NCBI GenBank assembly: GCA_963682025.1
Contig: OY821522.1
Coordinates: forward strand, 27,286,677 to 27,350,676
Reading direction: 5' to 3'
DNA length: 64,000 nucleotides
DNA from: Cordilura impudica
Taxonomy: Eukaryota; Arthropoda; Insecta; Diptera; Scathophagidae
Shown piece by piece: positions 11,477 to 22,454 of the stretch. Under the pieces are notes generated by a model. The model had not been told where the DNA came from. It did not search any database and saw only the letters and a list, made by a program, of their open reading frames with translations. The translations under genes and the position numbers were made by a program. Numbering within the stretch: the first letter of the stretch is position 1; each line of letters begins with the position of its first letter.

Positions 11477-11704
11477 AAAGTTCCTTTATTCAGGTGAACC
11501 AAAAAAATACGCATTTTTGACTTTTTATAAATGGCTCAAAAAAAGTTCTTTAGTTCAGAAACCACCATTGTCATGAATTTTTTTATATCTCTAGATGTCT
11601 AGCTTCCATTTCCATTTTAAAATTCTGCATCTGTTAAAAATTGCAAAAGATACAGGCTGCTGAATATGAAATTGTTAGTGCCTTTAAATAAGTGAACCGG
11701 AGTG
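11477..11704 (-). repeat. Right terminal inverted repeat of the Tc1-like element
   Basis: Inverted partner of 10113-10336. It ends GGTTCACTTATTTAAAGGCA-like on the minus strand and abuts the TA duplication at 11705. Confidence 0.9.
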
Positions 11705-11706
11705 TA

Positions 11707-11760
11707 TATATATGTGATCCTTATAACAAGCGGAGTTGATCTAGCGATATCCATCTATGG
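11707..11760 (+). repeat. Dispersed intergenic repeat, right half
   Basis: Continuation of the repeat at 10014-10112 after the Tc1-like insertion. ATATATGTGATCC is followed by GAGTTGATCTAGCGATATCC. Confidence 0.55.
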
Positions 11761-12119
11761 AAATCACAATGACAACTCAAATTTTCTTATGGACAACATC
11801 TCCATCAACGTTCCGGCACGGTCAACACGTTTTACACTCCACTGTTTATCCCAATCTGTCGTCAAAAGTTTGCCGATGCTGATCCATTAGAAGAATGTGC
11901 CATGATTTCAATGATCTATACAATTTAATTGATTTTTCTTTAAATGATAATATTATTAAACGCAATATTATATTATTTTTAAATATATAATCTCAAATTT
12001 CTGATTTAATGATTTGTATATATTATATTTTTTTTCTCTGTATTATACTTAACAGTCTGTAAGGTTTTACCATAGACTTAATAAATAAATAAATTAAAAA
12101 TCCCCCTGAACATTTTGGT
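11761..12119 (+). other. AT-rich stretch, possible LINE 3' tail
   Basis: No gene. It ends with TAGACTTAATAAATAAATAA at about 12075-12095, which resembles the short-repeat tails of jockey/I-type LINEs. The coding end of such an element is not recognisable upstream, so this is tentative. Confidence 0.35.
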
Positions 12120-12239
12120 CTTTCGAACTGGACAGATTCTACTATTGTTCAGTCTTGGCTTCAAAAAGCTCCGTATGATTGGCTTAAGTTTGTTGCAAAT
12201 CGAGTTTCGTTAATTTAGGACAAAGTTGGCATTGATAAC
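12120..12239 (+). pseudogene. Short BEL/Pao RNase H fragment
   Basis: The + strand reads WTDSTIVQSWLQKAPYDW, then KFVANRVSLI, a stop, then DKVGIDN. This matches the RNase H/connection region of the second BEL element at about 25840-25945 at both protein and DNA level, with several substitutions. Only about 120 bp is present. It appears to be a scrap of the same family, and its right edge abuts the unrecognised gene fragment. Confidence 0.8.
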
Positions 12240-13446
12240 TCTTTGTTGTACGTCTTTGGTAGGACTTTGGAATAGCGCTCTTTTCGAAGTTTCTCTAGAG
12301 GGGCCGGGCTTAATGATATCATTGCGGAATAAACTTTTACGGGCTGATGAACTGGGAGTTTTCGGCTTTTCTTTTTGGTGCCAGGTGTCATACGTTTGGG
12401 GGTATTTTTACGACGATTTTTCACGTTCTTTTTATCCACTAAGATTTGTGGTCCTACTAAAGTACTGGTCTTTTGTGTGGCCAAGTTAGCCGATGAACAT
12501 ACAGCTCTACGTTTGGCTAAATGACTCAAATGATTACCGGGAGATTACATAACAACTTGAGTCTGGTATTGCGTTTTTTTAAAGATGATGGAGAGTTTTT
12601 ATATGATGAGGAATTTTCAGCTCCAATAAAACGTTCCGTGACGGATAAACTGAGGTATTCATTGTTTTCGGAAGCCTTATTTAAGTTATAACTTAGACCA
12701 TGTTGTCTAACACTTAAAATATCACGCCAAGGCATATTTTGTGTTTCCTCCATGGAATGTGTGGGCCTAAATAGACTTGGTGGCCTGACGTTTCAAGTTG
12801 TGTTTTGTATAGACATTTCATCTTTAAGAAATTAAATATATCATCCTTTCGTGATAACACTGCTGTGACCATATCTAACTGAGGTATTGTTACCGATGGC
12901 GGAGGTAAAACTCCTGCCAAACTTTTACGTATGCGTCTCAACGTTTCGCGTTCTCTGCGACAATTATCTTTAAACAATGAATAGGAATCGTTTGAGGAAC
13001 CACTTACAGCAAAGCTACTGCCCTGTGATAGACTACAGTCAAAAGTTTGACCATCATTTGAAAAACTCGATTCAGTGGAACAATTAAAGGAATTGTCGGC
13101 TAAATTACAAGATATATGTACAGATTTGGATTCTTTTAATACTGTAGACTGTTCATGTATGATTTTCAAATTTGTTTGCTGTGGTTTATCATCTTCATCG
13201 TCCTCCTGTTCGTCTTCGGTGTCATTAAATAAGTGTGGGGATTTTTCGTTACTACATATCTTCAAAATAAATGGTTCAGAAATTGTTGCGACGCATTTAA
13301 AGATTTAGGCGTATTCAGCGACGTATTCGTTAAGGTGGCTTGATTGTGATTGAGCCGTTTCTAGAGAATATTCCATGTTGTTGGTACCTTGGCATTTTGT
13401 TAAACTTCTAATTTTTCCATTGAATGACAATTCCGATGAAAGATTC
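12240..13446 (-). pseudogene. Unrecognised gene fragment (3' portion), disrupted
   Basis: The minus strand has good-quality coding content over about 1.2 kb. 13265-12714 is an acidic stretch (DTEDEQEDDEDD), a serine-rich stretch, then RRERETLRRIRKSLAGVL and IPQLDMVTAVLSRKDDIFNF. 12753-12526 follows with MPWRDILSVRQHGLSYNLN, then 12529-12215 with the basic HLAKRRAVCSSANL, NRRKNTPKRMTPGTKKKSRK and SLSPAPLEKLRKERYSKVL. One-base frameshifts occur near 12750 and near 12530, and an in-frame TAA sits near 13310. Upstream the frame continues to 13446, where the BEL element interrupts it, and resumes at 21469. The low-complexity basic and acidic make-up suggests a nuclear protein, but I do not recognise the family. 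It is probably a duplicated, decayed host gene or its retrocopy; no introns are evident. Confidence 0.6.
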
Positions 13447-14049
13447 TGTTTATACACATTCTAAAAGTTAATTTTGTTTTTGGTATTGTTCTGTATATCA
13501 TAAAAACAATTTTATTTCAACCTTTATGTTAACACAGCATGTTTATACACACGCTTGAACGTTCATTCAATTTTGTTCTTGTAAAAGCAATTTTATTTTT
13601 TATGTTAACACAGCGGGTTTGTACACATGCTAAAACGCTCATTCAATATGTTCTTGTTATTGTAAAAACAATTTCATTTTTGCTATTAAAACAATTTCAT
13701 TTTATTTTTACGTTAACACAGCATTAATAAGTTCACTTGTCGAACGTCCATGAAATATTTACTCATCACTTTGAATAAACAATTTTATGCCAATGAACTT
13801 ATTAATGCTGAAAATGACAATTTTACAAAATAAATAATAATTTTATAAACACAAATATTAGTATATAAGTATGAAATTTTTAAATAAAAAGAAGATTCTT
13901 GTTTTACAACCAAAAGCGTAGAGTTTAATTTAAACGGAAAGACACGGTTTAAGTGCCGATTGTTTTACCAAAGAAAAACTAAATTCAATTCAGTTTATGT
14001 GCTGATATTGAAAACGAATTTATAATTTCACAACTCAGTGAATTGAACA
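13447..14049 (+). repeat. BEL-1 5' LTR
   Basis: 603 bp, from TGTTTATACACATTC to TGAATTGAACA, that is TG...CA. It matches 20923-21463 apart from about 60-65 bp at its start. It contains internal near-repeats of TTAACACAGC(A/G). Confidence 0.93.
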
Positions 14050-14052
14050 TTT

Positions 14053-14070
14053 TGGTGACCCCGTCGTGAT
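14053..14070 (+). promoter_or_regulatory. BEL-1 primer-binding site
   Basis: TGGTGACCCCGTCGTGAT lies three bases after the 5' LTR. It begins with TGG, the complement of a tRNA CCA end. The priming tRNA is not identified. Confidence 0.75.
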
Positions 14071-14176
14071 CCTGTTACAAGATACAGGAACTCATAATTT
14101 TTTGGACCCGCAACAAGGAGCCAAATATCAACAGGAACCACACCAGGATCCTATCAACAATTATCAACAACCAACA

Positions 14177-15643
14177 ATGGCCTCGTTCAACGATTTGGTT
14201 ATCAGTCAGAAGAAAATCGGCGAAAAAATTGAAGTGATCATCCGAAACTTTAAGAAGGATGCTTCTGCAAGAAAAGAATCTGAGAACTATTTTCAAGAAA
14301 GATTAAGAAGGCTTAATGATGAGTGGTCTGAATTTGAAGCCAATGACAATAAAATTCGTCTACTAGAGAACCTACCGCTCGATCACCATTACTTCACGGA
14401 TGACTACTACACCGCGATCATGAATATCTTCCACGAATATAAAAATATATTCGAAGCAGCCGTACAAAAATTTACTCAAACCTCATCTGGGAAGCAAAAT
14501 CCAAATTTAAAGCCTCAGGCATCAGAAAGACAAGAGCTGACCAGCAACGTAAAGCCTCAGGCAGCAGAAAGACAAGAGCTGACAATAAAAGCATTGGAAT
14601 TTGTCAAGCTTACACGATGGCAAACAGCAATGATGAATTCTCTGGATCGTGTACTTCAAGAGTCAACTAATGAGGACATAGAAACTGCCTCAAAACTATG
14701 GGAAAACATTGAAAGTTTACATTTTCAAATAGCTGAAATATGCGACGATCCTGAGGAACAAGGCTACAACATGGAGCGGTTCATCATTTTAGAGAAGAAG
14801 GTACGGAATTTCGTCAAGGCCGACACCAGAACCACAACTTAACTTAACCCTGGTTATATTAGTAGTCAGCCAGAATCATTCCCAATGCCAAAAATTACAA
14901 TACCAAAATTTGATGGAAATTATCTAAAGTGGCAAGAATTTCATTATTTATTTTCATCGCTAATAGTAAACCACTCAATGTCAAAGGTGCAGAAAATCTG
15001 GTATCTGAAAACACATCTAATGGGGGAAGCAGCCAACCTAATAAAACATTTCGCCGTCACTGGAGAAAATTTTGATGCTGCATGTACTATTGTTGTAGAT
15101 CGCTATAACAACAAAAGGTTGCTGGTCAGTAAACTAATTCAAGAGCTGATCGATGCACCAAACAAATCATCAAGCGACAACTATAAAATGTTGCATGACA
15201 AAACCTTGGAGTGTCTCTTAGCACTCAAAAACCTTCAAATAGACACATCAAGCTGGGACCCAATTCTACTCCATTTACTGCTGAAAAGGCTAGACCAAGC
15301 CACACGCTTGCGTTACGAACAAGCTCTACTGCAACCACGAGAAGTCCCGACAATCAAAGATTTTTTAAAATTCTTAGAAAACCACTTCCAATCTATGAAG
15401 GCGCTAGTAGAAAAGGAGAAATCAGCAGCCTCAAGGCCAAAGGTGTGCACTTCCATCACATCCAAAAACCATAGCAATTTGTTTTGTATATTGTGCAAAA
15501 ATGGCAACCACCCATTGTTTGCATGTAAAACGTTTCTTCAGTTGTCACCCTCATCACGACTTCGGTACGTTCAAGAACAAAAATGTTGTGTCAATTGTTT
15601 AAAACCTGGTCACAATGCGAGAAATTGTATATCAAGAAGTTGA
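14177..15643 (+). pseudogene. BEL-1 gag
   Basis: Structural capsid protein of a BEL/Pao element. The first plausible ATG is at 14177 (MASFNDLVISQKK). An in-frame TAA at 14840-14842 interrupts a frame that otherwise continues through 14885-15643. The N-terminal half is predicted coiled coil. The second half has the DUF1759-like capsid region (MPKITIPKFDGNYLKWQEF) and zinc knuckles CILCKNGNHPLFAC and CCVNCLKPGHNARNC. A direct duplication of a KPQA(A/S)ERQELT motif lies at about 14505-14585. An in-frame TGA at 15641-15643 then separates gag from pol, which continues in the same frame. In the functional relative gag and pol were probably one polyprotein. Confidence 0.88.
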
Positions 15644-15700
15644 GCGAAGTGCACTAACAAGCACAACACACTCCTACATCTGGGAAATCCCAACCAGAAC

Positions 15701-18242
15701 GTGAACAAATCGACATCAAAAACCAACCTCCCACACAACCATGTGTCTGAAGAACGCTCATCAGTGGTCACAAAGACCACACCAACCAACCAGGAAGCCG
15801 CATCACTAGGCACAGCCAAACAATCCGAAACAAATAGCTACATTCTCCTCAGCACTGCAATGGTTAACATTATGGCAAACGGAAAAGAGGTACAATACAG
15901 AGCAATTCTCGACTCTGGATCACAACTTAACCTTATCAGCGAACGCTTAATCAAACGCCTTGGAATTTCACCTAAGCCAGCTTCAATCTGTATCAGTGGG
16001 ATCGGATCAAGCAGTACAAAGGTACAACATAGAGTCAACGTTATATTACAGTCTGGAATCAGCAACTTCACCACACGACTTGAAGCAGCCGTGCTCCCAC
16101 ACATAATTTCTCCTCAACCGTCTCAAGCCATCAACACTGATCGCTGGCCAATTCCCAAAAGTATTGTATTAGCCGATCCAGAATTCAACCGTCCTGACAA
16201 AATCGATGTCTTATTAGGTGCAGAGTTTTATCACCAGTTATTGGCGATAGGACAAACCAAACTGGCTAATAATCTACCTACACTACAAAATACTGCACTT
16301 GGTTGGGTCATTGCAGGAAAGGTTGGCACAAGTCAGTCATCAACTGCAACGTGTGGAATGTGTACCGAAGACGACATGAATCTAGAAGAATCCATTGCTC
16401 AACTCTGGGAGCTGGAGAACATTAAAACGGCAGACAACCTGTCTGTTTCAGAAAAACAGTGCGAAAATCAGTTCGCACAAAACCACACGATCGACAAAAG
16501 TGGGAGATTTTCGGTCAAAATTCCATTTTGTGATAATCCAAATGCATTAGGTGAGTCGCATGGAATCGCTTTCAACAGATTCCTATCACTGGAGCGCCGC
16601 TTGGCAAAGGCCCCAGAGATAAAAACCCAATACATACGCTTTATGGAAGAATATGAAGCCTTGGGTCACATGACACAAATAGATATAAACTCCACAATTG
16701 AACCAAGCTACTTCATTCCTTACCACTGCATATTGAGGCCCGAAAGCTCAGCAACTAAATTACGCGTGGTCTTCGATGCCTCCACTAAAACATCTTCAGG
16801 CTTATCACTGAACGATTTGATGCACACAGGACCCACGGTCCACAGCGAGCTTTTTTCTATTCTACTTCGTTTCCGCCTAGCACGCTTTGTTTTTACGACC
16901 GACATTGAAAAAATGTATCGGCAAATATTAATGCACCCAGAAGACAGAAAATTCCAAATCATTACCTGGAGAAAGGATCCAACGAAGCCAATATTTGGCT
17001 AACAAATGTTTGGAGAAGATAGCTAAAGAAAACATGGCACAGTATCCATATGGAGCCCGATTCTTACTTAAAAATTTTAACGTAGATGATGGAATCGGCG
17101 GAGATGACAGTCTGAATACAACACTTACCATCCAACAAGAGCTGAAACACATCCTAAGTCAGCACGGTCTAATCCTACAAAAATGGAGCGCAAATCATCA
17201 GCAGCTACTTCAAAACATCACAGAAGAAGAACAAGTCAATATTGATTTTAATAATGAAAATAATCATGCAGTGAAAACCTTAGGCTTAACATGGATGCCA
17301 AAAATGGACAAATTCTGTGTTAAGGTGTGCTTGGGGGATATCAAACATGTCACCAAGCGAACTGTTACGTCAGATTTAGCTAAACTCTTTGACCCTTTGG
17401 GAGTACTAGCACCAATTGTTGTCACTGCCAAAATGTTTATTCAAGATCTTTGGCAGATGAAACTGACATGGGATGAGGCATTTCCAGCAGAACTGCATAT
17501 GAGATGGACGACCTTTCGCAATGAGTTGGAACATGCAAATAATATGAAATTTTCTCGGCATATTTTCGAAGGGCATGTATCATCAAAAATACAAATTCAT
17601 GCTTTTGCAGATGCTTCAGAAAGGGCATACGGCGCAGCAATTTACATCAGATCAGTCATCAAAAACAACCAGATAATAGTGAGGCTACTATGTGCAAAGT
17701 CAAAAGTAGCACCCTTAAAACAACAAACTCTCCCTCGTCTTGAGCTCTGCGCTGCATTGTTATGCGCTCAACTTACAGCAAGGGTAAAAAGGGATCTGAA
17801 GCTTGAAAATGTATCCACGTACTTGTGGACAGATTCGGAAATTTTCTTGGCTTGGATTAACTCTCAGTCATCATGCTACCAAACATTTGTGGCCAACCGG
17901 ATAGCTGCAATATAGGAATTATCCTTAGCTGAACAGTGGCGTCATGTAAAACCAAAAGACAATCCTGCCGACGTCCTATCACGTGGTATTTCTCCAAGGA
18001 AATTGGTAACATGCACCTTATGGTTCTACGGACCCATATTTCTACATGGTACGGAAGAAATTTGGCCACAAAAATACTCCAAGCTACACACAATATCTAA
18101 CCATGAGACTTACATGGAACGAAAGAAAGTCACTGCAGTAACAACAGCAAGTGACGCTTCATCAAGCATAATCTACAAAATACAAAAACGGATCATTTCG
18201 AACCTTACAACGAACTGTTGGTTATATCTTGAGATTCATTAA
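15701..18242 (+). pseudogene. BEL-1 pol, protease/reverse transcriptase/RNase H part
   Basis: Protease, reverse transcriptase and RNase H of a BEL/Pao polyprotein. The aspartic protease motif is AILDSGSQLNLIS, followed later by GWVIAGKVG. The reverse transcriptase starts with TKLRVVFDAST and reaches FTTDIEKMYRQI. Near 16990 a deletion of the block before the catalytic box and a frame change occur. The frame resumes at 16995 with FNVDDGIGG at the YxDD position, so the usual aromatic residue is replaced. RNase H follows (HAFADASERAYGAAIY, LPRLELCAALL, WTDSEIFLAWI). A TAG at 17913-17915 interrupts the frame, and a frameshift near 18190-18240 separates it from integrase. Inactive. Confidence 0.88.
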
Positions 18243-19737
18243 CAACACAAGGAAGCATAAACAACAATCTGAGCTGGCCTTGACAGTCGATGAATTGGAA
18301 CAGTCTCTTATAGTCATAATTCGTGCAATGCAACAATCAGATTTCGAAGATGACTTAAGGCATTTTAAAATACATAATGAAGTAAGCAAAAATAGTCCAT
18401 ACACCAATCTGAATCCATTTGTGGATACTAATGGCATCATCAGGGTGGGAGGACGGTTAGACTCATCAATGCTTCCGTACGATGCCAGGCACCCAATGTT
18501 AATTCCTTACAATGACCCAATATCAAAAATACTCATGGAAATGATACACAGAAAAAATCGACATTGTGGCCCTCAAGCACTTTTGGCGCATGTAAGACAA
18601 AGATTTTGGCCAGTTAAGGGGAAGACGACAGCACGATCAATTGTGCAACATTGCGTAAGATGCACCAGAGCCAAACCAAAATTACTTAATCAAATCATAG
18701 GTAATCTGCCACCAACACGTGTTACCCCAGCTCGACCATTCATCAATACCGGCGTTGACTTTTGTGGACCATTTTGGTTTCATTATAAAGTGAGAGGAAA
18801 GAAACCTCATAAAGCATACATTGCAGTATTTTGCTGCTTTACTACTAAGGCAGTGCACTTGGAATTAGTTAGCGACTTGACCACTGAAGCATTCATCGGA
18901 GCACTAAAACGGTTCATAAGCAGGCGAGGACATTGCAAAAATTTATACTGCGACAACGCAACAAATTTCGTTGGCGCAAAAAATCAACTTCAAGAACTAT
19001 CAGAAGCAATTCATGCCAATTCAGCTCAAGAGACAATCGATAAAGAATGCACATCCAGGGGCATAACATTCCACTTCACACCACCACGAGCACCTCACTT
19101 TGGAGGCTTGTGGGAAGCCGCGGTCAAATCTGCAAAGCATCATCTAGTCAGAAGCGTAGCAACAGCGTCTTTGACTTACGAAGAGCTCGACACTGTGGTA
19201 ATTGAAATTGAGGGTATTCTCAATTCACGACCAATTAGCCCAACGTCAAACAACCCGAACGATTTGGCTGCTCTGACACCTGGTCACTTTCTAATTGGAG
19301 AACCACTGAACGCTCAAATCGATTTTAATTCTACAGAAACACGGCCCAGTCTCTTAACCAGATGGAAATTAGTCACTCACCTGAAGGAGCAGTTCTGGAA
19401 ACGATGGTCACGGGAGTATTAATGCGAACTGCAGTATCGGCATAAATGAAAAACAGAAAAGGTCAACATCAAACCTGGAGATATGGTTATAATAAAGGAG
19501 GACAACACAACACCTTTGCGGTGGCCGTTGGGAAGGGTTGTAAAGGTTAATCAAGGAGATGATGGAGCAGTTAGAGTGGTTGACGTAAAAACATCAAACG
19601 GCACTTGGAGAAGGCCAATTGCTCGATTAGCCCCATTACCACTAACCAATACGGAATCTGGTGAAACATCTAATCAGAGTGATTCCAGTGAGACGAATAG
19701 TTCCTATCTGAATAAGTTAAATCAAGTAAACATTTGA
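18229..19737 (+). pseudogene. BEL-1 pol, integrase and DUF5641-type C-terminal domain
   Basis: Integrase inserts the DNA copy into the host genome. 18229-19422 is a long open frame with the zinc-binding region (HRKNRHCG, HCVRCTRAK) and a complete D,D,E core: NTGVDFCGPFW, YCDNATNFVGA and HFGGLWEAAVKSAK. It ends NSRPISPTSNNPNDLAALTP. TAA (19420-19422) and TGA (19447-19449) then interrupt the frame. The same frame resumes with GDMVIIKED and WPLGRVVKV, the short domain (DUF5641 type) that ends BEL/Pao pol, terminating at 19737. The integrase core itself reads as undamaged. Confidence 0.9.
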
Positions 19738-19806
19738 CAAAAGGAGATTCCTGAATGTTCGAAGAAAAAAAGACGCACTTCCATAACACAATACGTCTTC
19801 ACTGCC

Positions 19807-20936
19807 ATGATGGCCCTTATTCTACTCCCATTGGTATTAGGAGCACAACTATCTAACAAACAGTTTGGAACACAGTTGGGCATACATTTTGAAGGAACCG
19901 GAAAAGCGGCTGTTTCATCCACAGAATGGCAGCTGCTAATTTATTACGACTTAGAAGAATTTTGGTCAGAATCAACAATATTTTCAGAAGGAACCAAAAC
20001 ACTAAACCGTTTGTGCGAGAATATTCAAGAAAAGGTGATATGTACAAACCTGGTCAAATATTTTGAACACACTGAAGCTGAATTAACTATGGATAGTACC
20101 CTCCTCTCCGGGAGAATACACAAGAGAGCCCAATTGATTTGGTCGGAAATATTGCGCATTCACTATTTGGGGTGTTGGACTCCGAATACGCTAAAGGCAT
20201 GGCGCAAACAATTGCGAAAGTCAAAGAAAATGAAGCACAACTGCTCCAGCTATTGAGAAATCAAACTTCGATTATTGACTCCACAATCAACATCATTAAG
20301 CCAGACCAAGAGACAGTAAAAAAGAAATTTGACCAAATCGATCAACAAATATCGCAAATATACAACAAGATACATAGCGATAGTGAAGAACAACATCAAG
20401 AAAAAATTTACCGCACCTTTTCATCACTGTGTATTCAACTCACAATAACAGCAGCAAATTTACAACGTACACAGTCAACAATAATTGACATTCTGACAAA
20501 CACTCACCATGGTATTATCAGTCCATTAATTTTGACACCCAATCAGTTGCAGCAGGAGGTAGCAAAAATAAAATTCCAATTGCCTAAATCACTTGAATTA
20601 CCTGTACAACAGGAAGATGTTTTACAATTGTACAAACTTATGAAAGTCAAAGGAGGACTCACGAAAAACACAGTAATTTCTAGCATCTCTCTACCATTAG
20701 TTGAACATTACCAGTTTGAACTCTTCAGCCTTATTCCAGTGCCAAACTGGACCAATAACACACTGGTATCAATAAAGCCATGTGCTGCTATTCTGGCCAT
20801 CAATATTGTTCGCAACCAATATTTCACGATCAGTGATGCTGAATTTAACTTGTGCTCACTCATTAACAAAGACAGGTATCTTTGCCCCAAGGGCCAAATC
20901 CGATACGAACAAGGCTCGTCAACAATTTTATTTTAA
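19807..20936 (+). pseudogene. BEL-1 env-like frame (baculovirus F-protein-like), broken
   Basis: A third frame after pol, at the position of env in env-bearing retroelements. 19807-20256 opens with a hydrophobic signal-like stretch (MALILLPLVLGAQL), and 20139-20936 continues in another frame. The break is a frameshift near 20130, close to a basic, furin-like cluster. The second piece begins with a hydrophobic segment and has the glutamine-rich coiled-coil character of F-like fusion proteins carried by some insect retroelements. No C-terminal membrane anchor is found, because an internal deletion fuses the frame to the LTR near 20925. It cannot give a complete envelope protein. Assignment rests on position and general pattern. 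Confidence 0.65.
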
Positions 20937-21463
20937 CCTTTATGTTAACACAGCATGTTTATACACACGCTTGAACGTTCATTCAATTTTGTTCTTGTAA
21001 AAGCAATTTTATTTTTTATGTTAACACAGCGGGTTTGTACACATGCTAAAACGCTCATTCAATATGTTCTTGTTATTGTAAAAACAATTTCATTTTTGCT
21101 TTTAAAACAATTTCATTTTGTTTTTACGTTAACACAGCATTAATAAGTTCATTTGTCGAACGTCCATGAAATATTTACTCATCACTTTGAATAAACAATT
21201 TTATGCCAATGAACTTATTAATGCTGAAAATGACAATTTTACAAAATAAATAATAATTTTATAAACATAATATTAGTGTATAAGTATGAAATTTTTAAAT
21301 AAAAAGAAGATTCTTGTTTTGCAACCAAAAGCGTAGAGTTTAATTTAACGGAAAGACACGGTTTAAGTGCCGATTGTTTTACCAAAGAAAAACTAAATTC
21401 AATTCAGTTTATGTGCTGATATTGAAAACGATTTTATAATTTCACAACTCAGTGAATTGAACA
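20923..21463 (+). repeat. BEL-1 3' LTR, 5'-truncated
   Basis: Matches 13507-14049 of the 5' LTR with several substitutions and short indels. The first 60 or so bases are missing. The deletion junction falls in AACAATTTTA, which is also present in the 5' LTR, so microhomology is likely. It ends TTGAACA before the duplication GATTC at 21464-21468. Confidence 0.9.
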
Positions 21464-21468
21464 GATTC

Positions 21469-21790
21469 ATATCACTATTAAGGGAATTATGACTTTCCGT
21501 GCTAGATCTTCTTTTCTGAGAACAACCGTTATCCTCAGACATTTGTATATCCACAGCATTGCAACAGTTTTCTTCGATGATGGTATCATAGAATTTTTTG
21601 AATACGGTTTTACCCGGCGATGGTTCTTTAGATGGCGTTGGAGATTGTAGATGATCTTGTTTTATTTACGATACTTTCGAACCGGATCGTAAATAAAATA
21701 TTTCGAAAGGCATTTTTCGTTTTAGATCGCTTTTTGGTTAAAACCATATTGGATAATTTTTAGATAATTATTGAAGTAACCCGCATAATA
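21469..21790 (-). pseudogene. Unrecognised gene fragment (5' portion), continuation across BEL-1
   Basis: Minus-strand coding-like sequence enters the right edge of BEL-1: MPFEIFYLRSGSKV, a stop, then HLQSPTPSKEPSPGKTVFKK and SQKRRSSTESHNSLNSDMNL. It is in register with the frame left of BEL-1 once one copy of the GATTC duplication is ignored (residues NLSSELSFNGKIRSLTKC follow). Proline/serine-rich and basic. It confirms that BEL-1 inserted into an already existing gene copy. Family unknown. Confidence 0.55.
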
Positions 21791-22454
21791 AATACCCCCT
21801 TGCTTTTTTATTTCGTCAAAAAAGAAATTCCCTGTGTTTTACAAGGTATGCTAATGAGTTATAAAGTGATAAAAGTGTGCAAGAATAAATAAAGCGAAAC
21901 AAGAACAAAATACCATTGACCACGGTATACCAACGTACATACATACATTTGGTTAATGATGTGTGGTTGTTGTTGGCTTATTACTTACGAAGCTAAACTG
22001 AACATTAAGTGTCAAGTTGTCAACCCCGTAACAACAAAGTTGTTTATTGGCAACGCGAATTTATAAATCCCCACTTTTTGGTATTTATTTGGGAATTAAT
22101 TTTAATTTGTAAATTAAAATTATATAAACAAGTTTTAGTTGTTTTTTTTTTCAAATGAGCTCTTATTTTGAATATAGAAAGAGTTTTTTTATATTTTTCA
22201 TCCACAGCAATTATTTATTCTTGCATTACATGTAAAAAAGGTGCTTTTTGCTTTGATTTAAATTTATATATGTTTAAATATATATATACTTGTCAATATT
22301 TGTTGTATCTCATTTCGATATATCAAATCAATTTGGCCCGATAGAATTTTGTGCTATTTTAACCCCTTTTTTGGAATTTTATCCTCCTCTATATCGATTT
22401 GATTCATACTCGTTAAATTTTTTTGAAAAATTTTTGAAAATTTACTATATCAGT
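21791..22454. other. AT-rich stretch without a gene
   Basis: No supported coding region. This could contain the 5' LTR and leader of the second BEL element, but I find no matching LTR to the right of it, so no boundary is given. Confidence 0.5.

Larger units (their letters stand above)
10113..11704 (-). mobile_element. Tc1-like (Tc1/mariner) DNA transposon, inactive
   Basis: A 1592-bp element bounded by long imperfect terminal inverted repeats (10113-10336 and 11477-11704) starting CACTCCGTTTCACTTATTTA on the left and matching CACTCCGGTTCACTTATTTA in inverted form on the right. A TA dinucleotide flanks each end (10111-10112 and 11705-11706), the standard target duplication of this superfamily. 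The transposase runs on the minus strand and is broken. The inverted repeats have diverged by substitutions and small indels, so the copy is old. Confidence 0.92.
13447..21463 (+). mobile_element. BEL/Pao LTR retrotransposon BEL-1 with env-like frame (inactive)
   Basis: An 8017-bp element with order LTR, primer site, gag, protease, reverse transcriptase, RNase H, integrase, DUF5641-type domain, env-like frame, LTR. The 5-bp direct duplication GATTC flanks it at 13442-13446 and 21464-21468. It interrupts the minus-strand gene fragment described at 12240-13446 and 21469-21790. gag-pol is broken by stops, deletions and frameshifts, and the 3' LTR lacks its first part. An internal deletion joins the env-like frame directly to the LTR. 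Confidence 0.95.

Noticed and set aside
11702..11890. 62-codon + frame after the Tc1-like element
   Set aside because: Begins in the repeat and TA duplication. No family resemblance or codon pattern.
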